From NCBI RefSeq assembly GCF_006542275.1, contig NZ_CP041217.1:744001-808000 (forward strand): a DNA stretch of 64,000 nucleotides, read 5' to 3'. Below are positions 9,457 through 17,472 of the stretch, in pieces. A program made the position numbers and the translations under genes. Origin of the DNA: Saccharibacillus brassicae. Lineage in GTDB: Bacteria > Bacillota > Bacilli > Paenibacillales > Paenibacillaceae. How positions within the stretch are numbered: the first letter of the stretch is position 1; each line of letters begins with the position of its first letter. The notes below the pieces were generated by a model. That model did not search any database. It saw only the letters and a list, made by a program, of their open reading frames with translations, and was not told the origin of the DNA.

Positions 9457-10077
9457 TTACCTGCGCCCGGAGTGATACGGTTTTCTGGAACGGGGCGTGC
9501 CGAGGATCTCGGCCCACATGACCCCTTTGCGCAGATCTTCGGCCGTCGGTTTGACGAACAGGTCCGCCGCGGCGACCGGCGTCTCTGCAGGTGCGGCCCG
9601 GCCTCCTACCTGCCGGTAGGAAGCGGCGGTCTGCGGACGGCTGCCGCCGCCCCGGGTCGACTTGCGGTCGATCTCGCGTACGGCCTTGGGGACCCCTTCG
9701 GATCGTTTCTGCTGCGAACGGGCCGCTTGCAGCCTTTTTTCGATTTCCTGGTGCATCTGAAGCGAAGCTTCTTCCAGATTCGTTCTCTCGGGACGCTTAT
9801 TCTCGCGGGAAGCCGAGTCGGTGCCGCGAACGTCCGCTCTCTGCTGATTCGGAGCCGGAGCGCGGCCGAACGGAGACTGGCGCGGCCCGGCTTGTTCTTC
9901 TTCATATTGCATGGGCCGCGTTGCCTGCCTGCCCGGATCGGAAGCGCCGCGGCCGCCGAACGGCTCGGCGCCTCCGTTGGGATTCTTTTTCTTCTTGCCG
10001 AACACGGACATCAGCGCACCTATAATAATGATGACGATGAAGAAATTGCTTACGATCCAATCCAAGAATTGGGGCAC
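9457..10077 (-). CDS. Membrane-anchored, low-complexity protein of the floA operon (unknown function)
   Basis: I do not recognise a family. The 206 residues start with GTG (RBS GAGGGG) and a single hydrophobic helix at about 8-25 (FLDWIVSNFFIVIIII), followed by KKKK. That predicts an N-terminal anchor with a cytoplasmic tail. The tail is rich in Gly, Arg, Gln and Ala and looks disordered, with one helix-prone segment (LEEASLQMHQEIEKRLQAA, about 98-116). The last 40 residues are more ordered (DLFVKPTAEDLRKGVMWAEIL) and may be a short conserved docking motif. It lies 38 bases after floA and ahead of a terminator, where B. subtilis has yqfB, so a role with flotillin or NfeD at the membrane is a guess from context. 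Confidence 0.75.
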   Translation of the reverse strand: MPQFLDWIVSNFFIVIIIIGALMSVFGKKKKNPNGGAEPFGGRGASDPGRQATRPMQYEEEQAGPRQSPFGRAPAPNQQRADVRGTDSASRENKRPERTNLEEASLQMHQEIEKRLQAARSQQKRSEGVPKAVREIDRKSTRGGGSRPQTAASYRQVGGRAAPAETPVAAADLFVKPTAEDLRKGVMWAEILGTPRSRKPYHSGRR

Positions 10078-10115
10078 GATATCCCCTCCTGTTCCGCCTG
10101 ATTACTTGTGTCGCC

Positions 10116-11117
10116 TTATTTGTTCGGGTCCTGCTTGTCGACATGCGTCACGTTCATGCCGCCGAGCGAACCTCTCATTTCCGTATCGGCTTCGAGATTT
10201 TTGATGTTCAGATAATCCATGACGCCGATTTTGCCATTGCGAAGCGCTTCGGCCATAGCAATCGGCACTTCCGACTCGGCTTCGACGACTCTCGCTCTCA
10301 TCTCGACGACGCGGGCGTTCATTTCCTGTTCTTCCGCTACGGCCATGGCGCGGCGTTCTTCGGCTTTGGCCTGGGCGATCCGTTTGTCGGCTTCCGCCTG
10401 TTCGGTTTGCAGGAAAGCGCCGATATTTTTGCCGACGTCCACGTCCGCGATATCGATCGACAGGATTTCGAACGCCGTACCGGCATCCAGTCCTTTTTCA
10501 AGCACCGTGCGCGAGATTTTGTCCGGATTCTCCAGCACTTCCTTGTGCGTATCGCTGGAACCTACAGTCGTAACGATGCCTTCGCCGACACGGGCGATGA
10601 TCGTTTCTTCGCCGGCGCCGCCGACAAGGCGGTCGATGTTCGCACGTACGGTAACGCGGGCAATAACGACCACTTCGATACCGTTGCGCGCAACGGCCGA
10701 AACGTTCGGCGTCTCGATGACGCGCGGGTTAACGCTCATCTGTACCGCCTGCAGCACGTCGCGGCCGGCCAAGTCGATCGCGGCCGCCCGTTCGAATTCG
10801 AGCGGAATATTGGCACGATGCGCCGCGATCAGCGCATTGACGACGCGGTCGACGTTACCGCCGGCCAGATAGTGACTCTCAAGCTGATTGATGGTCAGCG
10901 TCAGGCCCGCTTTGTGCGCCTTGATCATCGGATTGACGATCCGGGACGGCGTTACGCGCCGCAAACGCATGGCGACCAGCGTAATGATGCTGATACGCAG
11001 ACCGGAAGCGAGCGCCGAGATCCACAGGGCGACCGGGAAAAAGCTGAAGAAAATGCTCAAAAGAATAATGCCTACCACTACGATGAGCAGCGGAGTAATC
11101 CAAACTGCATCTGCCAT
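10116..11117 (-). CDS. floA: Flotillin-like protein FloA
   Basis: Membrane scaffold of functional membrane microdomains. The 333 residues match FloA (YqfA) length: a hydrophobic N-terminal region (about 5-55) that inserts in the membrane, an SPFH/PHB-like domain ([20 protein letters not shown] near 150), and a long Ala/Glu-rich coiled-coil region (about 225-290, [20 protein letters not shown]). RBS GGAGGGG precedes the ATG. It is downstream of nfeD, its usual functional partner, and the operon has a SigW-like promoter. Confidence 0.96.
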   Translation of the reverse strand: MADAVWITPLLIVVVGIILLSIFFSFFPVALWISALASGLRISIITLVAMRLRRVTPSRIVNPMIKAHKAGLTLTINQLESHYLAGGNVDRVVNALIAAHRANIPLEFERAAAIDLAGRDVLQAVQMSVNPRVIETPNVSAVARNGIEVVVIARVTVRANIDRLVGGAGEETIIARVGEGIVTTVGSSDTHKEVLENPDKISRTVLEKGLDAGTAFEILSIDIADVDVGKNIGAFLQTEQAEADKRIAQAKAEERRAMAVAEEQEMNARVVEMRARVVEAESEVPIAMAEALRNGKIGVMDYLNIKNLEADTEMRGSLGGMNVTHVDKQDPNK

Positions 11118-11250
11118 AAGTACCCCTCCAAGTTTCGGGTTCGCAGCGCCGAAGCGAAAATGGGTTCCGGTTCGGCGGCCTCAAACTCCGTTATGTCGTT
11201 CTGTTGCGTGAACTGTTGCGTGAGTGCGCGTCTTGCTGGCTGGACGGAGA

Positions 11251-12090
11251 TCAGATCGGTTCGATCGGTCCCAGCCCGCTGTGCCATTTCTCCTGAACGA
11301 CGATACGGCCGCCTTCCGTTTTGACGATGACGACCGCTTTGTCGCGTTCGATAAAAGCGCCGTCGCTAACGACGTCGAGACGTTCGCCTTCGATCAGGAC
11401 GGTGCCCGACGGACGCAGAGGCGTCAGGGTAACGGCGTCGCGTCCGACCAGTTCGAACCGCGTGACCGCGGAATTGTAACCGGCTTCGGACGTCAAACTG
11501 TCTTTAAGAATGAAGCGATTCCAAATGCCCCGCTCCTTGAACACGAATACGACGATGCCTACAGCCGCCGCGGCCAATACGAAAGCGATTCCGAGCGTCT
11601 GCAAAGCGTGTCCGGTTGCCCATGCTGCCATAACCACTCCCCCTATAAGCGAGCCCGCTCCGAGCAGGCCCAGTATCCCGAAACTCGGCAGAACGATTTC
11701 GAGTGCCATCAAAACGATTCCCGCTGCGAACAGCAGCCAAACGTAAGGATCGGCCAAACCCTGGAACGTGCTGGAGAAAAAATACAGGATGAACGCGCTG
11801 ACCCCGAGCACTCCCGGAAAAATGAGTCCCGGCACGAGCAGTTCGATCACTACGCCGGCAAGTCCGATAAACAGCAGCAGCGTCAGCATGACGGGCTCTG
11901 TCAGAAATCCTGAAAGATCCGACAAAAACCCGGCCTGCTCGGCGCCCTGCGACGAAACGGCCGTACCGGCCGCAGAAGCCGTAGACACGAACGAGGTGCA
12001 GACGATCAACGGAATCCCGATCAGCCAGACGGCACCCCACAGCGCCGCGGCGAATCCTACCCACCATTTGGACCGTGCTTGTGTATGCAT
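11251..12090 (-). CDS. NfeD family membrane protein (short form lacking the protease domain)
   Basis: NfeD-like partner of flotillin. The 279 residues have a signal-like helix (about 8-40), four further TM segments between about 70 and 190, and a C-terminal OB-fold domain (LVGRDAVTLTPLRPSGTVLIEG, about 216-237). B. subtilis YqeZ and other long NfeDs carry an extracytoplasmic ClpP/SppA-like serine protease domain of about 200 residues before the TM bundle; here only about 30 residues separate the signal helix from the next TM. The catalytic Ser/Lys dyad is therefore absent. It precedes floA by 133 bases. Confidence 0.88.
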   Translation of the reverse strand: MHTQARSKWWVGFAAALWGAVWLIGIPLIVCTSFVSTASAAGTAVSSQGAEQAGFLSDLSGFLTEPVMLTLLLFIGLAGVVIELLVPGLIFPGVLGVSAFILYFFSSTFQGLADPYVWLLFAAGIVLMALEIVLPSFGILGLLGAGSLIGGVVMAAWATGHALQTLGIAFVLAAAAVGIVVFVFKERGIWNRFILKDSLTSEAGYNSAVTRFELVGRDAVTLTPLRPSGTVLIEGERLDVVSDGAFIERDKAVVIVKTEGGRIVVQEKWHSGLGPIEPI

Positions 12091-12195
12091 CGATTTCCCC
12101 TCCTTCTCTAAAATGTGAGGCGCTTACGAAACAACTTGTTACTCTTCATTTCCCTCTGTTTAGGCTTGACGAAACAACAGTTTCTCAGTATTGTA

Positions 12196-12221
12196 TACGT
12201 GCTTTCGGCCGCGAGGTTCCA
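12196..12221 (-). promoter_or_regulatory. SigW-type (ECF) promoter of nfeD-floA
   Basis: TGGAAC (12216-12221) and CGTA (12196-12199) are separated by exactly 16 bp, one mismatch from the SigW consensus TGAAAC-N16-CGTA. In B. subtilis the orthologous yqeZ-yqfA-yqfB operon is known to be SigW-dependent. Confidence 0.65.
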
Positions 12222-12248
12222 AAAAAATCCCGTTTTACTAAAAAAACA

Positions 12249-12283
12249 ACAAAAACACCCTTCCGGAAACCCGGAAGGGTGTT
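12249..12283 (-). terminator. Terminator of yqeY
   Basis: Perfect stem AACACCCTTCCGG / CCGGAAGGGTGTT (12254-12283), followed on the minus strand by TTTTTG and further T runs. Confidence 0.9.
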
Positions 12284-12295
12284 CGTTTCGCTCGT

Positions 12296-12739
12296 TTATT
12301 GCAGGCCCTGCTGAACCGCTTGATTAACCAACTTCCCATCGGCACGGCCTTTGACTTTCGGCATCAAAGCGGCCATGACTTTTCCCATATCGGCTTTGGA
12401 AGAAGCGCCGGTTTCTTGGATGGTCTGTTGTACAATGGCTTTCACTTCCTCTTCGCTAAGCTGGGTAGGAAGATAGTCAGCAACAATAACGATCTCGGCT
12501 TTGACAGTCTCGGCCAAATCGTCACGACCTGCTTTTTCAAATTCATGGAGGGCATCTTTGCGCTGTTTGATCTCACGACTCAGAATTTCAAGCACTTCTG
12601 CGTCATCCAAAGTCCGCTTCAAATCGATCTCTTGGTTCTTGATCGTCGCGCGAATCATTCGTATGGTCGAGAGTTTGAATTTATCCTTACTCCGCATGGC
12701 TTGCTTCATATCTTCGTTTAATCGTTCGCTAAGATTCAT
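12296..12739 (-). CDS. yqeY: GatB/YqeY domain protein
   Basis: Member of the GatB/YqeY family, related to the C-terminal tRNA-binding domain of the Asp/Glu-tRNA amidotransferase GatB. The 147 residues (MNLSERLNEDMKQAMRSKDK) are of standard length with conserved LSTIRMIRA near residue 24 and the C-terminal DMGKVMAALMPKVKGRADG. It follows rpsU, its usual neighbour, and has its own terminator. The exact biochemical role of free-standing YqeY is not established. Confidence 0.95.
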   Translation of the reverse strand: MNLSERLNEDMKQAMRSKDKFKLSTIRMIRATIKNQEIDLKRTLDDAEVLEILSREIKQRKDALHEFEKAGRDDLAETVKAEIVIVADYLPTQLSEEEVKAIVQQTIQETGASSKADMGKVMAALMPKVKGRADGKLVNQAVQQGLQ

Positions 12740-12809
12740 TTAACAATAAATCCTCCTACCAAGACGTGTTATTCGAATCGCCAAAAAAAGCGACCGGGTT
12801 AAACACTAC

Positions 12810-12983
12810 TTAGAACTTTCTTTTGCGAGCAGCCTCAGACTTCTTCTTGCGCTTTACGCTAGGCTTCTCATAATGCTTGCGCTTTTTAACTTCCGCCAGC
12901 ACGCCGTCTTTTGCGATCGAGCGTTTGAAGCGGCGAAGAGCAGCATCAATAGTCTCGTTTTTGCGAACTTTAGTTTCAGACAC
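12810..12983 (-). CDS. rpsU: 30S ribosomal protein S21
   Basis: Small basic ribosomal protein of the 30S platform. Translation from GTG at 12983 gives 57 residues beginning [19 protein letters not shown] and ending in a run of Lys and Arg, the exact S21 pattern. A strong RBS (GGAGGGAGGGG) lies upstream. A consensus SigA promoter is found about 60 bases before the start. The gene is too short for most open-frame thresholds but is unambiguous. yqeY follows on the same strand. Confidence 0.97.
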   Translation of the reverse strand: MSETKVRKNETIDAALRRFKRSIAKDGVLAEVKKRKHYEKPSVKRKKKSEAARKRKF

Positions 12984-13041
12984 CAGTTTCCCCTCCCTCC
13001 GACCAGACCGTCCAAGAGCATAACACGGTTAATCAACTTTC

Positions 13042-13071
13042 ATTATAGGCGAAAACAAAAGTCCGTGTCAA
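13042..13071 (-). promoter_or_regulatory. SigA promoter of rpsU-yqeY
   Basis: Perfect TTGACA (13066-13071) and TATAAT (13042-13047) hexamers with an 18-bp spacer, as expected for a strongly expressed ribosomal gene. Confidence 0.9.
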
Positions 13072-13247
13072 TGCCTATAAAAAAGTCTGTTTCGATCCAG
13101 CCGGCAAGCAGGCGGTTTTGAACCCCGAAGGCCCAAGCCGCGCGCTTTGCGCCATCAAAACAAATGCTGCCGGAGCGGAAAAGCGACCCCAACAGGCGCA
13201 TTCCCGCTTACCGGGCCCACCTCACGATGCCCGGCTGCGCCGATCAG

Positions 13248-13610
13248 TCAAGCGTGCGAGTCCGACGCTCCGGTCAGCGCGCCGAGCTTGCCGCCTCCGA
13301 GCAGATGGAAATGCAGATGCGGCACCGTCTGGCCGCCGTCGCGGCCGCAGTTATTGATGACGCGGTATCCGCTCTCCGCGATGCCCAGCTCTTCGGCCAG
13401 CTGCACGGCGACGCGGTGAATTTCTCCGATCACGGCCAGATCTTCGTCCGCAATATCGTTCAGCGACGGAATCGGCTTTTTCGGTACGATCAATACGTGA
13501 ACGGGAGCCGCGGGCTGAATATCGTGGAACGCGTAGATCCGTTCGTTCTCGAACGCTTTTCGGCTTGGAATATCGCCCTGAATAATTTTCGTAAAAATCG
13601 TCTCGCTCAT
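13248..13610 (-). CDS. hinT: HIT family nucleotide hydrolase/transferase (HinT-like)
   Basis: Histidine-triad protein that hydrolyses nucleoside phosphoramidates such as AMP-lysine. The 120 residues include the triad motif VPHLHFHLLGG (about 100-110). The typical N-terminal TIFTKIIQGDIPS and HVLIVPKKPI near 37 are present. RBS GAGGAGG stands before the ATG. A SigA-like promoter (TTGTTT, 17 bp, TACAAT; -10 about 13656-13661) lies upstream. It stands alone between sbcC and rpsU. Confidence 0.94.
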   Translation of the reverse strand: MSETIFTKIIQGDIPSRKAFENERIYAFHDIQPAAPVHVLIVPKKPIPSLNDIADEDLAVIGEIHRVAVQLAEELGIAESGYRVINNCGRDGGQTVPHLHFHLLGGGKLGALTGASDSHA

Positions 13611-13673
13611 CTGTGTTCCTCCTCATAGGTACGGGGTTGGGCATTCGGCTCCGTTTATTGTACCGATTATGCG

Positions 13674-13787
13674 CGCAAAAAACAAAAAAAGAAGCCCCCC
13701 GCGAATCCCGGCGGGATTCGTTTGCTTGAAGCGCCGGCCGGAGCGAACGTATGGGACGTTCGAACAGTTGGCGCTTCGGGGGACTTC
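13674..13787 (-). terminator. Branched terminator or small structured RNA downstream of sbcC
   Basis: On the minus strand an outer stem (13777-13787 with 13691-13701, AAGTCCCCCG / CGGGGGGCTT) encloses two arms. One is GGCGCTTC/GAAGCGCC-type pairing (13770-13777 with 13728-13735) capped by a CGAACGT/ACGTTCG hairpin (13744-13762). The other is a GAATCCC/GGGATTC hairpin (13703-13719). The outer stem is followed by seven T, then GTTTTTTGCG. It ends sbcDC transcription at least; the three-way junction is more elaborate than a terminator needs. Confidence 0.7.
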
Positions 13788-13860
13788 CATGGCATGTCGG
13801 CTGACTGTAGTGTAACAGCCCGGTGAATCTGTATCTGTGATCTGCGTCACGTTCCGCAGG

Positions 13861-16800
13861 CTACATTTTCTCCAGCAGCACTTTGGAGCCGGCTCCGGCA
13901 GGGTCGGCCGGCTGCACGATCAGGCGGCGCGGCAGGCGCGCCCGCAGCTCCTGCACGTGGCTGATAACGCCGACCGACAGCCGGTCGCTGTGCAGATGCT
14001 CAAGCGACGTGATGACCGTGTCGAGCAGCTCGGGATCGAGCGTACCGAATCCTTCGTCCAGGAAAAAGAATTGCAGCGGATATTCGCCTCTCAACTGGAT
14101 CTGCGCCGACAATGCCAGCGCGAGCGACAGCGAAGTCAAAAACGTCTCTCCGCCGGACAAGGTCGAGACCGGACGGCGCACGCCGCCGTTCGCGTCGTCG
14201 CATACGACGAATCCGCCGCCGGAATCGACTTCCAGCGAATAACGCTGCTTGGTCAAAAAGCGCAGCCGGCTCGACGCCGCGCGGCTGATCTGGATCAGCT
14301 GCTCTTCGGCCACGTATTCGACGAACGCGTTGCCGCGGAAGCAGGCCTGCAGCTTCGACAGCCGCTCCATCTCGGCGGCGGTCACGCGGCGCACCTGCTC
14401 CAGTTCGTTCCAGCGCCCGTTGCGGACCGAGACGTCTTCGAGGTCGCGCTGCGCCCGCGCTTTGGCGGACAGCGCTTCTTCGTCTTGCCGCCGGGCTTCG
14501 CCCAGCCGCAAGGCGCAGGCCGCCCATTGATCTTCCGACACGTCGGCGCCGCCGAGCAGCTTCTCCAGCTCCCGCAGCCGGGCGGAAAGTTCGTTCTCCC
14601 GCTCCCGGTGCGTCCGGGCAAGGCGCTCCGCTTCCTGCATCTCTTCGCCGCGCATGACAGCGGCTTCCGCTTCTTCCGCCGCGCCGAACGGCGAGCCGTC
14701 CAGCGCTTCGTTCCAGCCCTGCTCGGCGGCGGACGCATGTTCGGCGGCCGATAATGCCGCCTGCTGCGCCGCGGCGGAATCGTTCGCCGCGGTCTGCCAT
14801 GTGCGGCGCGCCGCTTCAAGTTCAAGCCGCGTCCGCTCCGCCGCTTCGCGCAGGCTCTCCAGGCGTTCCGACGCCAGGCGCAGCAGCTCGGCCGCGGAAT
14901 CGCCGCCGGACGTCTCGCGCAGGCGCCGTTCTTTCTCGGCCAGCAGTTCCGCCCGGCCTTCGGCCTGCGCCGTGAACAGCACCAGGCCGCGTTCCGCTTC
15001 GGCCGCGGATTGCTCGTGCGCTTTCAGCGCCGTTTCCATATCGCGGATAACGGGACCGCTCTTGTCGAGCCGGCGCTTCAGTTCTTCGGCCCGGCTGTCC
15101 CGGTCGCGAATATCCGCGCGTCTGGCTTCCAGTTCTTCCCGCCGCAGTCCGGCGAACGAAGCCGCCCACTGCTGCTCCGCTTCCGCCAGGCGGCGTTCCA
15201 GCTCGCCGAGGCGTTCTTCGGCGCGCACGCGCTGACGCGCAGCGCCGTCGAGCCTGACGCGCGGCGCTTCGGCTGCGCGCGAAGCGGCGGCCAAAGCGCG
15301 TTCGCTGTCGCGCGCGGCGCTGTCGAGCTGCGCGGATTCGCGCTCGAAGCGTTCCGCCGCTTCCTGCAGGCGGAGCAGTTCGTCCGCGCAGGCCTGCGGG
15401 GAAGCGGGGCGGATTGCGGGGGCGGGCTCGGGCGCGGAGGCGGTCCCAGGCGCGAGGGTAGGCGAGGACGCGAGGGCAGGCGCGGGCGAAGCCGCGGGAG
15501 CAGGCGCGGATGCAAGGTCCGGCGCGGGCGAAGCCGCGGAAGCGGCATCGCCCGCGAGGGCGGATGCGGGCGAAGCTGCGGGGGCAGGCGCCGAATCGGG
15601 CGCTTGCGCGGGTGCGGCTTCGACGCCGGGAGAGGGCTGACCCTGCCCGGAGGCGGAGCCGCCCGGGGTCTGCGCCAGTTCTTCGCGCAGGCGCCGGGCC
15701 AGTCCTTCGCCGCCCTGCCGCAGGCGGGCGGCGGCGAGGCGCAGCTCGCGCGCCCGGAGCTGCAGGGCACGCAGCGGTTCGAGTTCCGCCGCGGCCGAGG
15801 CGGCGGAAGCGTCTTCGTCCGCCGGCAGCGGATGATGGGTCGCGCCGCAGACCGGGCAGGGCTCGCCGTCGGTCAGGGCGTGCGCCAGCTCGGCGGCCAT
15901 GCGGCGCTGCGCGGAATCGCGGTCCGCCTGTTCGAGCAGCGACTGCCGCTCTTCGGCCGCTTCGATCAGCGCGGCGATCTCCCTGTCGAACACATCCAGC
16001 GACGCGGCGTGCCGCTCGGCGTTCTCCGCCGCGCGGAGCAGATCGGCGCGGCAGGCAACTTCCCGCTCGCGGCCGGCGGACAGTTCGGCTTCCGCTTCCG
16101 CCTCTTGGCGCCGCGCTTCTTCGAGGTCGCGGCGAATGTCCGGAAGCTGCGCTTCGAGCCCGGCGATCGAATCCGCCAGCCGGCCGGCGACTTCAAGTTC
16201 CGTCCGGTCGGAACTGCGCACTTCGCAGCCGACGAGCTGCTCCTGCAGTTCGCCGCGCAGCTGCGCGGCCTTGTCGAGCTTGCGCCGCAGCTCGTCGGCG
16301 TCGCTACGCGCCCGTTCCAGGCGCGCCGCCGCTTCGGTCCGGCCGCGTTCGAGCCGCCGGCTCTCTTCGCGCAGCGTCTCCAGTTCGCGCTCAAGCTGCA
16401 GCGCCTGTTCCAGTTCGGCGATGCGGCGCAGCAGCGTCGGCTCTTCGCCGGACAGCCCTTCGCGCGCCGCGCTTTCGGCCGACGCGGCCAGGTCGGCCCG
16501 CCCGCGCGCTTCGCCCAGCGCGGCCTGAAGCCGCCCCGCGGCGGCGGCCAGCTGTTCCGAGCGCGCCGATGCCGCCCGGAAACGTTCCAGCGCCGGCAGC
16601 AGCGCCGCCGACGCGCGCGCCCGCTCCGTGCGCGCCTGCAGCTCACGGATCTCTTCGCCGCGCGCTTGCAGCTGCCCGAGCGCCGCCGCAGTCTCGCGGC
16701 GCTCGCCCGCGCGTTCGCGTACGCGCGTCAGCCGGCCGTGTTCCTCGGCCGCCGCGTCAAGCTCCGCGCGCCGGGCTTCGGCCGCCAGGCCGGCCGCGTC

Positions 16801-17472
16801 CAGGGCCGCCTTCGCGTCTTTGACCGCTTCGGCCGAAGCGAGGCCGAGCCCCTGCTGCTCGGCTTCGAGCGTGCGCAGCGCGGACTCCGTCTCGCGCGTG
16901 CGCTTGCTCAACTTCTGCACCAGCCGGTCGCCGTACTGTTCCAAATGGAACAGCCGCTGCAGCATCTGCCGGCGGTCGCTGCCTTTGAGCGACAGAAATT
17001 CCGCGAATTTGCCCTGCGGCAGCACGACCGCGCGGGTGAAATCGTCCATTTTGAGGCCGATTCGTTCTTCGACCGCTTTGGTCACTTCGGCCAGCTTGTC
17101 GGCTACCACTTCGTCGCCTTCCGGCTTGACCTCGATGAACCGGCTGAGCGTATTGCTGACCGACACTTCGCCGGTCCGCTTGAAGCGGCGCTCCACGCGG
17201 AAGCGCCGCACGCCCGCGGCCGATTCCAGCTCGAACGTAAACGCGACGTACAGCGTGTCTTCCGAATGGTTCATAATGCCCTGCGTGCCGCCGTAAGCCC
17301 GTTCGATTTTGCCGTACATGGCGAGCGTGATCGCGTCGAGCACGGTCGACTTGCCGCTGCCCGTCGGACCGAAAATGCCAAACAAACCCGTTTCGCACAG
17401 TTCCGTGAAATCGATCTCCTGCGCTTCGCGGTAACTTTGCAGACCGGACAATCGGAGCGTAATCGGCTTCAT
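13861..17472 (-). CDS. sbcC: SbcC/Rad50-type exonuclease subunit
   Basis: SMC-like ATPase of the SbcCD nuclease, which opens hairpins and processes protein-blocked or broken DNA ends. The 1203 residues contain Walker A FGPTGSGKST (about 35-44), two long coiled-coil arms, a zinc hook CPVCG near 537, the ABC signature LSGGE near 1100 and Walker B FFFLDEGFG near 1130. An Ala/Pro-rich low-complexity insert lies at about 604-682, just after the hook, and is unusual in a coiled coil. The start overlaps the sbcD stop by four bases (ATGA). It is the last gene of addB-addA-sbcD-sbcC. Confidence 0.96.
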   Translation of the reverse strand: MKPITLRLSGLQSYREAQEIDFTELCETGLFGIFGPTGSGKSTVLDAITLAMYGKIERAYGGTQGIMNHSEDTLYVAFTFELESAAGVRRFRVERRFKRTGEVSVSNTLSRFIEVKPEGDEVVADKLAEVTKAVEERIGLKMDDFTRAVVLPQGKFAEFLSLKGSDRRQMLQRLFHLEQYGDRLVQKLSKRTRETESALRTLEAEQQGLGLASAEAVKDAKAALDAAGLAAEARRAELDAAAEEHGRLTRVRERAGERRETAAALGQLQARGEEIRELQARTERARASAALLPALERFRAASARSEQLAAAAGRLQAALGEARGRADLAASAESAAREGLSGEEPTLLRRIAELEQALQLERELETLREESRRLERGRTEAAARLERARSDADELRRKLDKAAQLRGELQEQLVGCEVRSSDRTELEVAGRLADSIAGLEAQLPDIRRDLEEARRQEAEAEAELSAGREREVACRADLLRAAENAERHAASLDVFDREIAALIEAAEERQSLLEQADRDSAQRRMAAELAHALTDGEPCPVCGATHHPLPADEDASAASAAAELEPLRALQLRARELRLAAARLRQGGEGLARRLREELAQTPGGSASGQGQPSPGVEAAPAQAPDSAPAPAASPASALAGDAASAASPAPDLASAPAPAASPAPALASSPTLAPGTASAPEPAPAIRPASPQACADELLRLQEAAERFERESAQLDSAARDSERALAAASRAAEAPRVRLDGAARQRVRAEERLGELERRLAEAEQQWAASFAGLRREELEARRADIRDRDSRAEELKRRLDKSGPVIRDMETALKAHEQSAAEAERGLVLFTAQAEGRAELLAEKERRLRETSGGDSAAELLRLASERLESLREAAERTRLELEAARRTWQTAANDSAAAQQAALSAAEHASAAEQGWNEALDGSPFGAAEEAEAAVMRGEEMQEAERLARTHRERENELSARLRELEKLLGGADVSEDQWAACALRLGEARRQDEEALSAKARAQRDLEDVSVRNGRWNELEQVRRVTAAEMERLSKLQACFRGNAFVEYVAEEQLIQISRAASSRLRFLTKQRYSLEVDSGGGFVVCDDANGGVRRPVSTLSGGETFLTSLSLALALSAQIQLRGEYPLQFFFLDEGFGTLDPELLDTVITSLEHLHSDRLSVGVISHVQELRARLPRRLIVQPADPAGAGSKVLLEKM

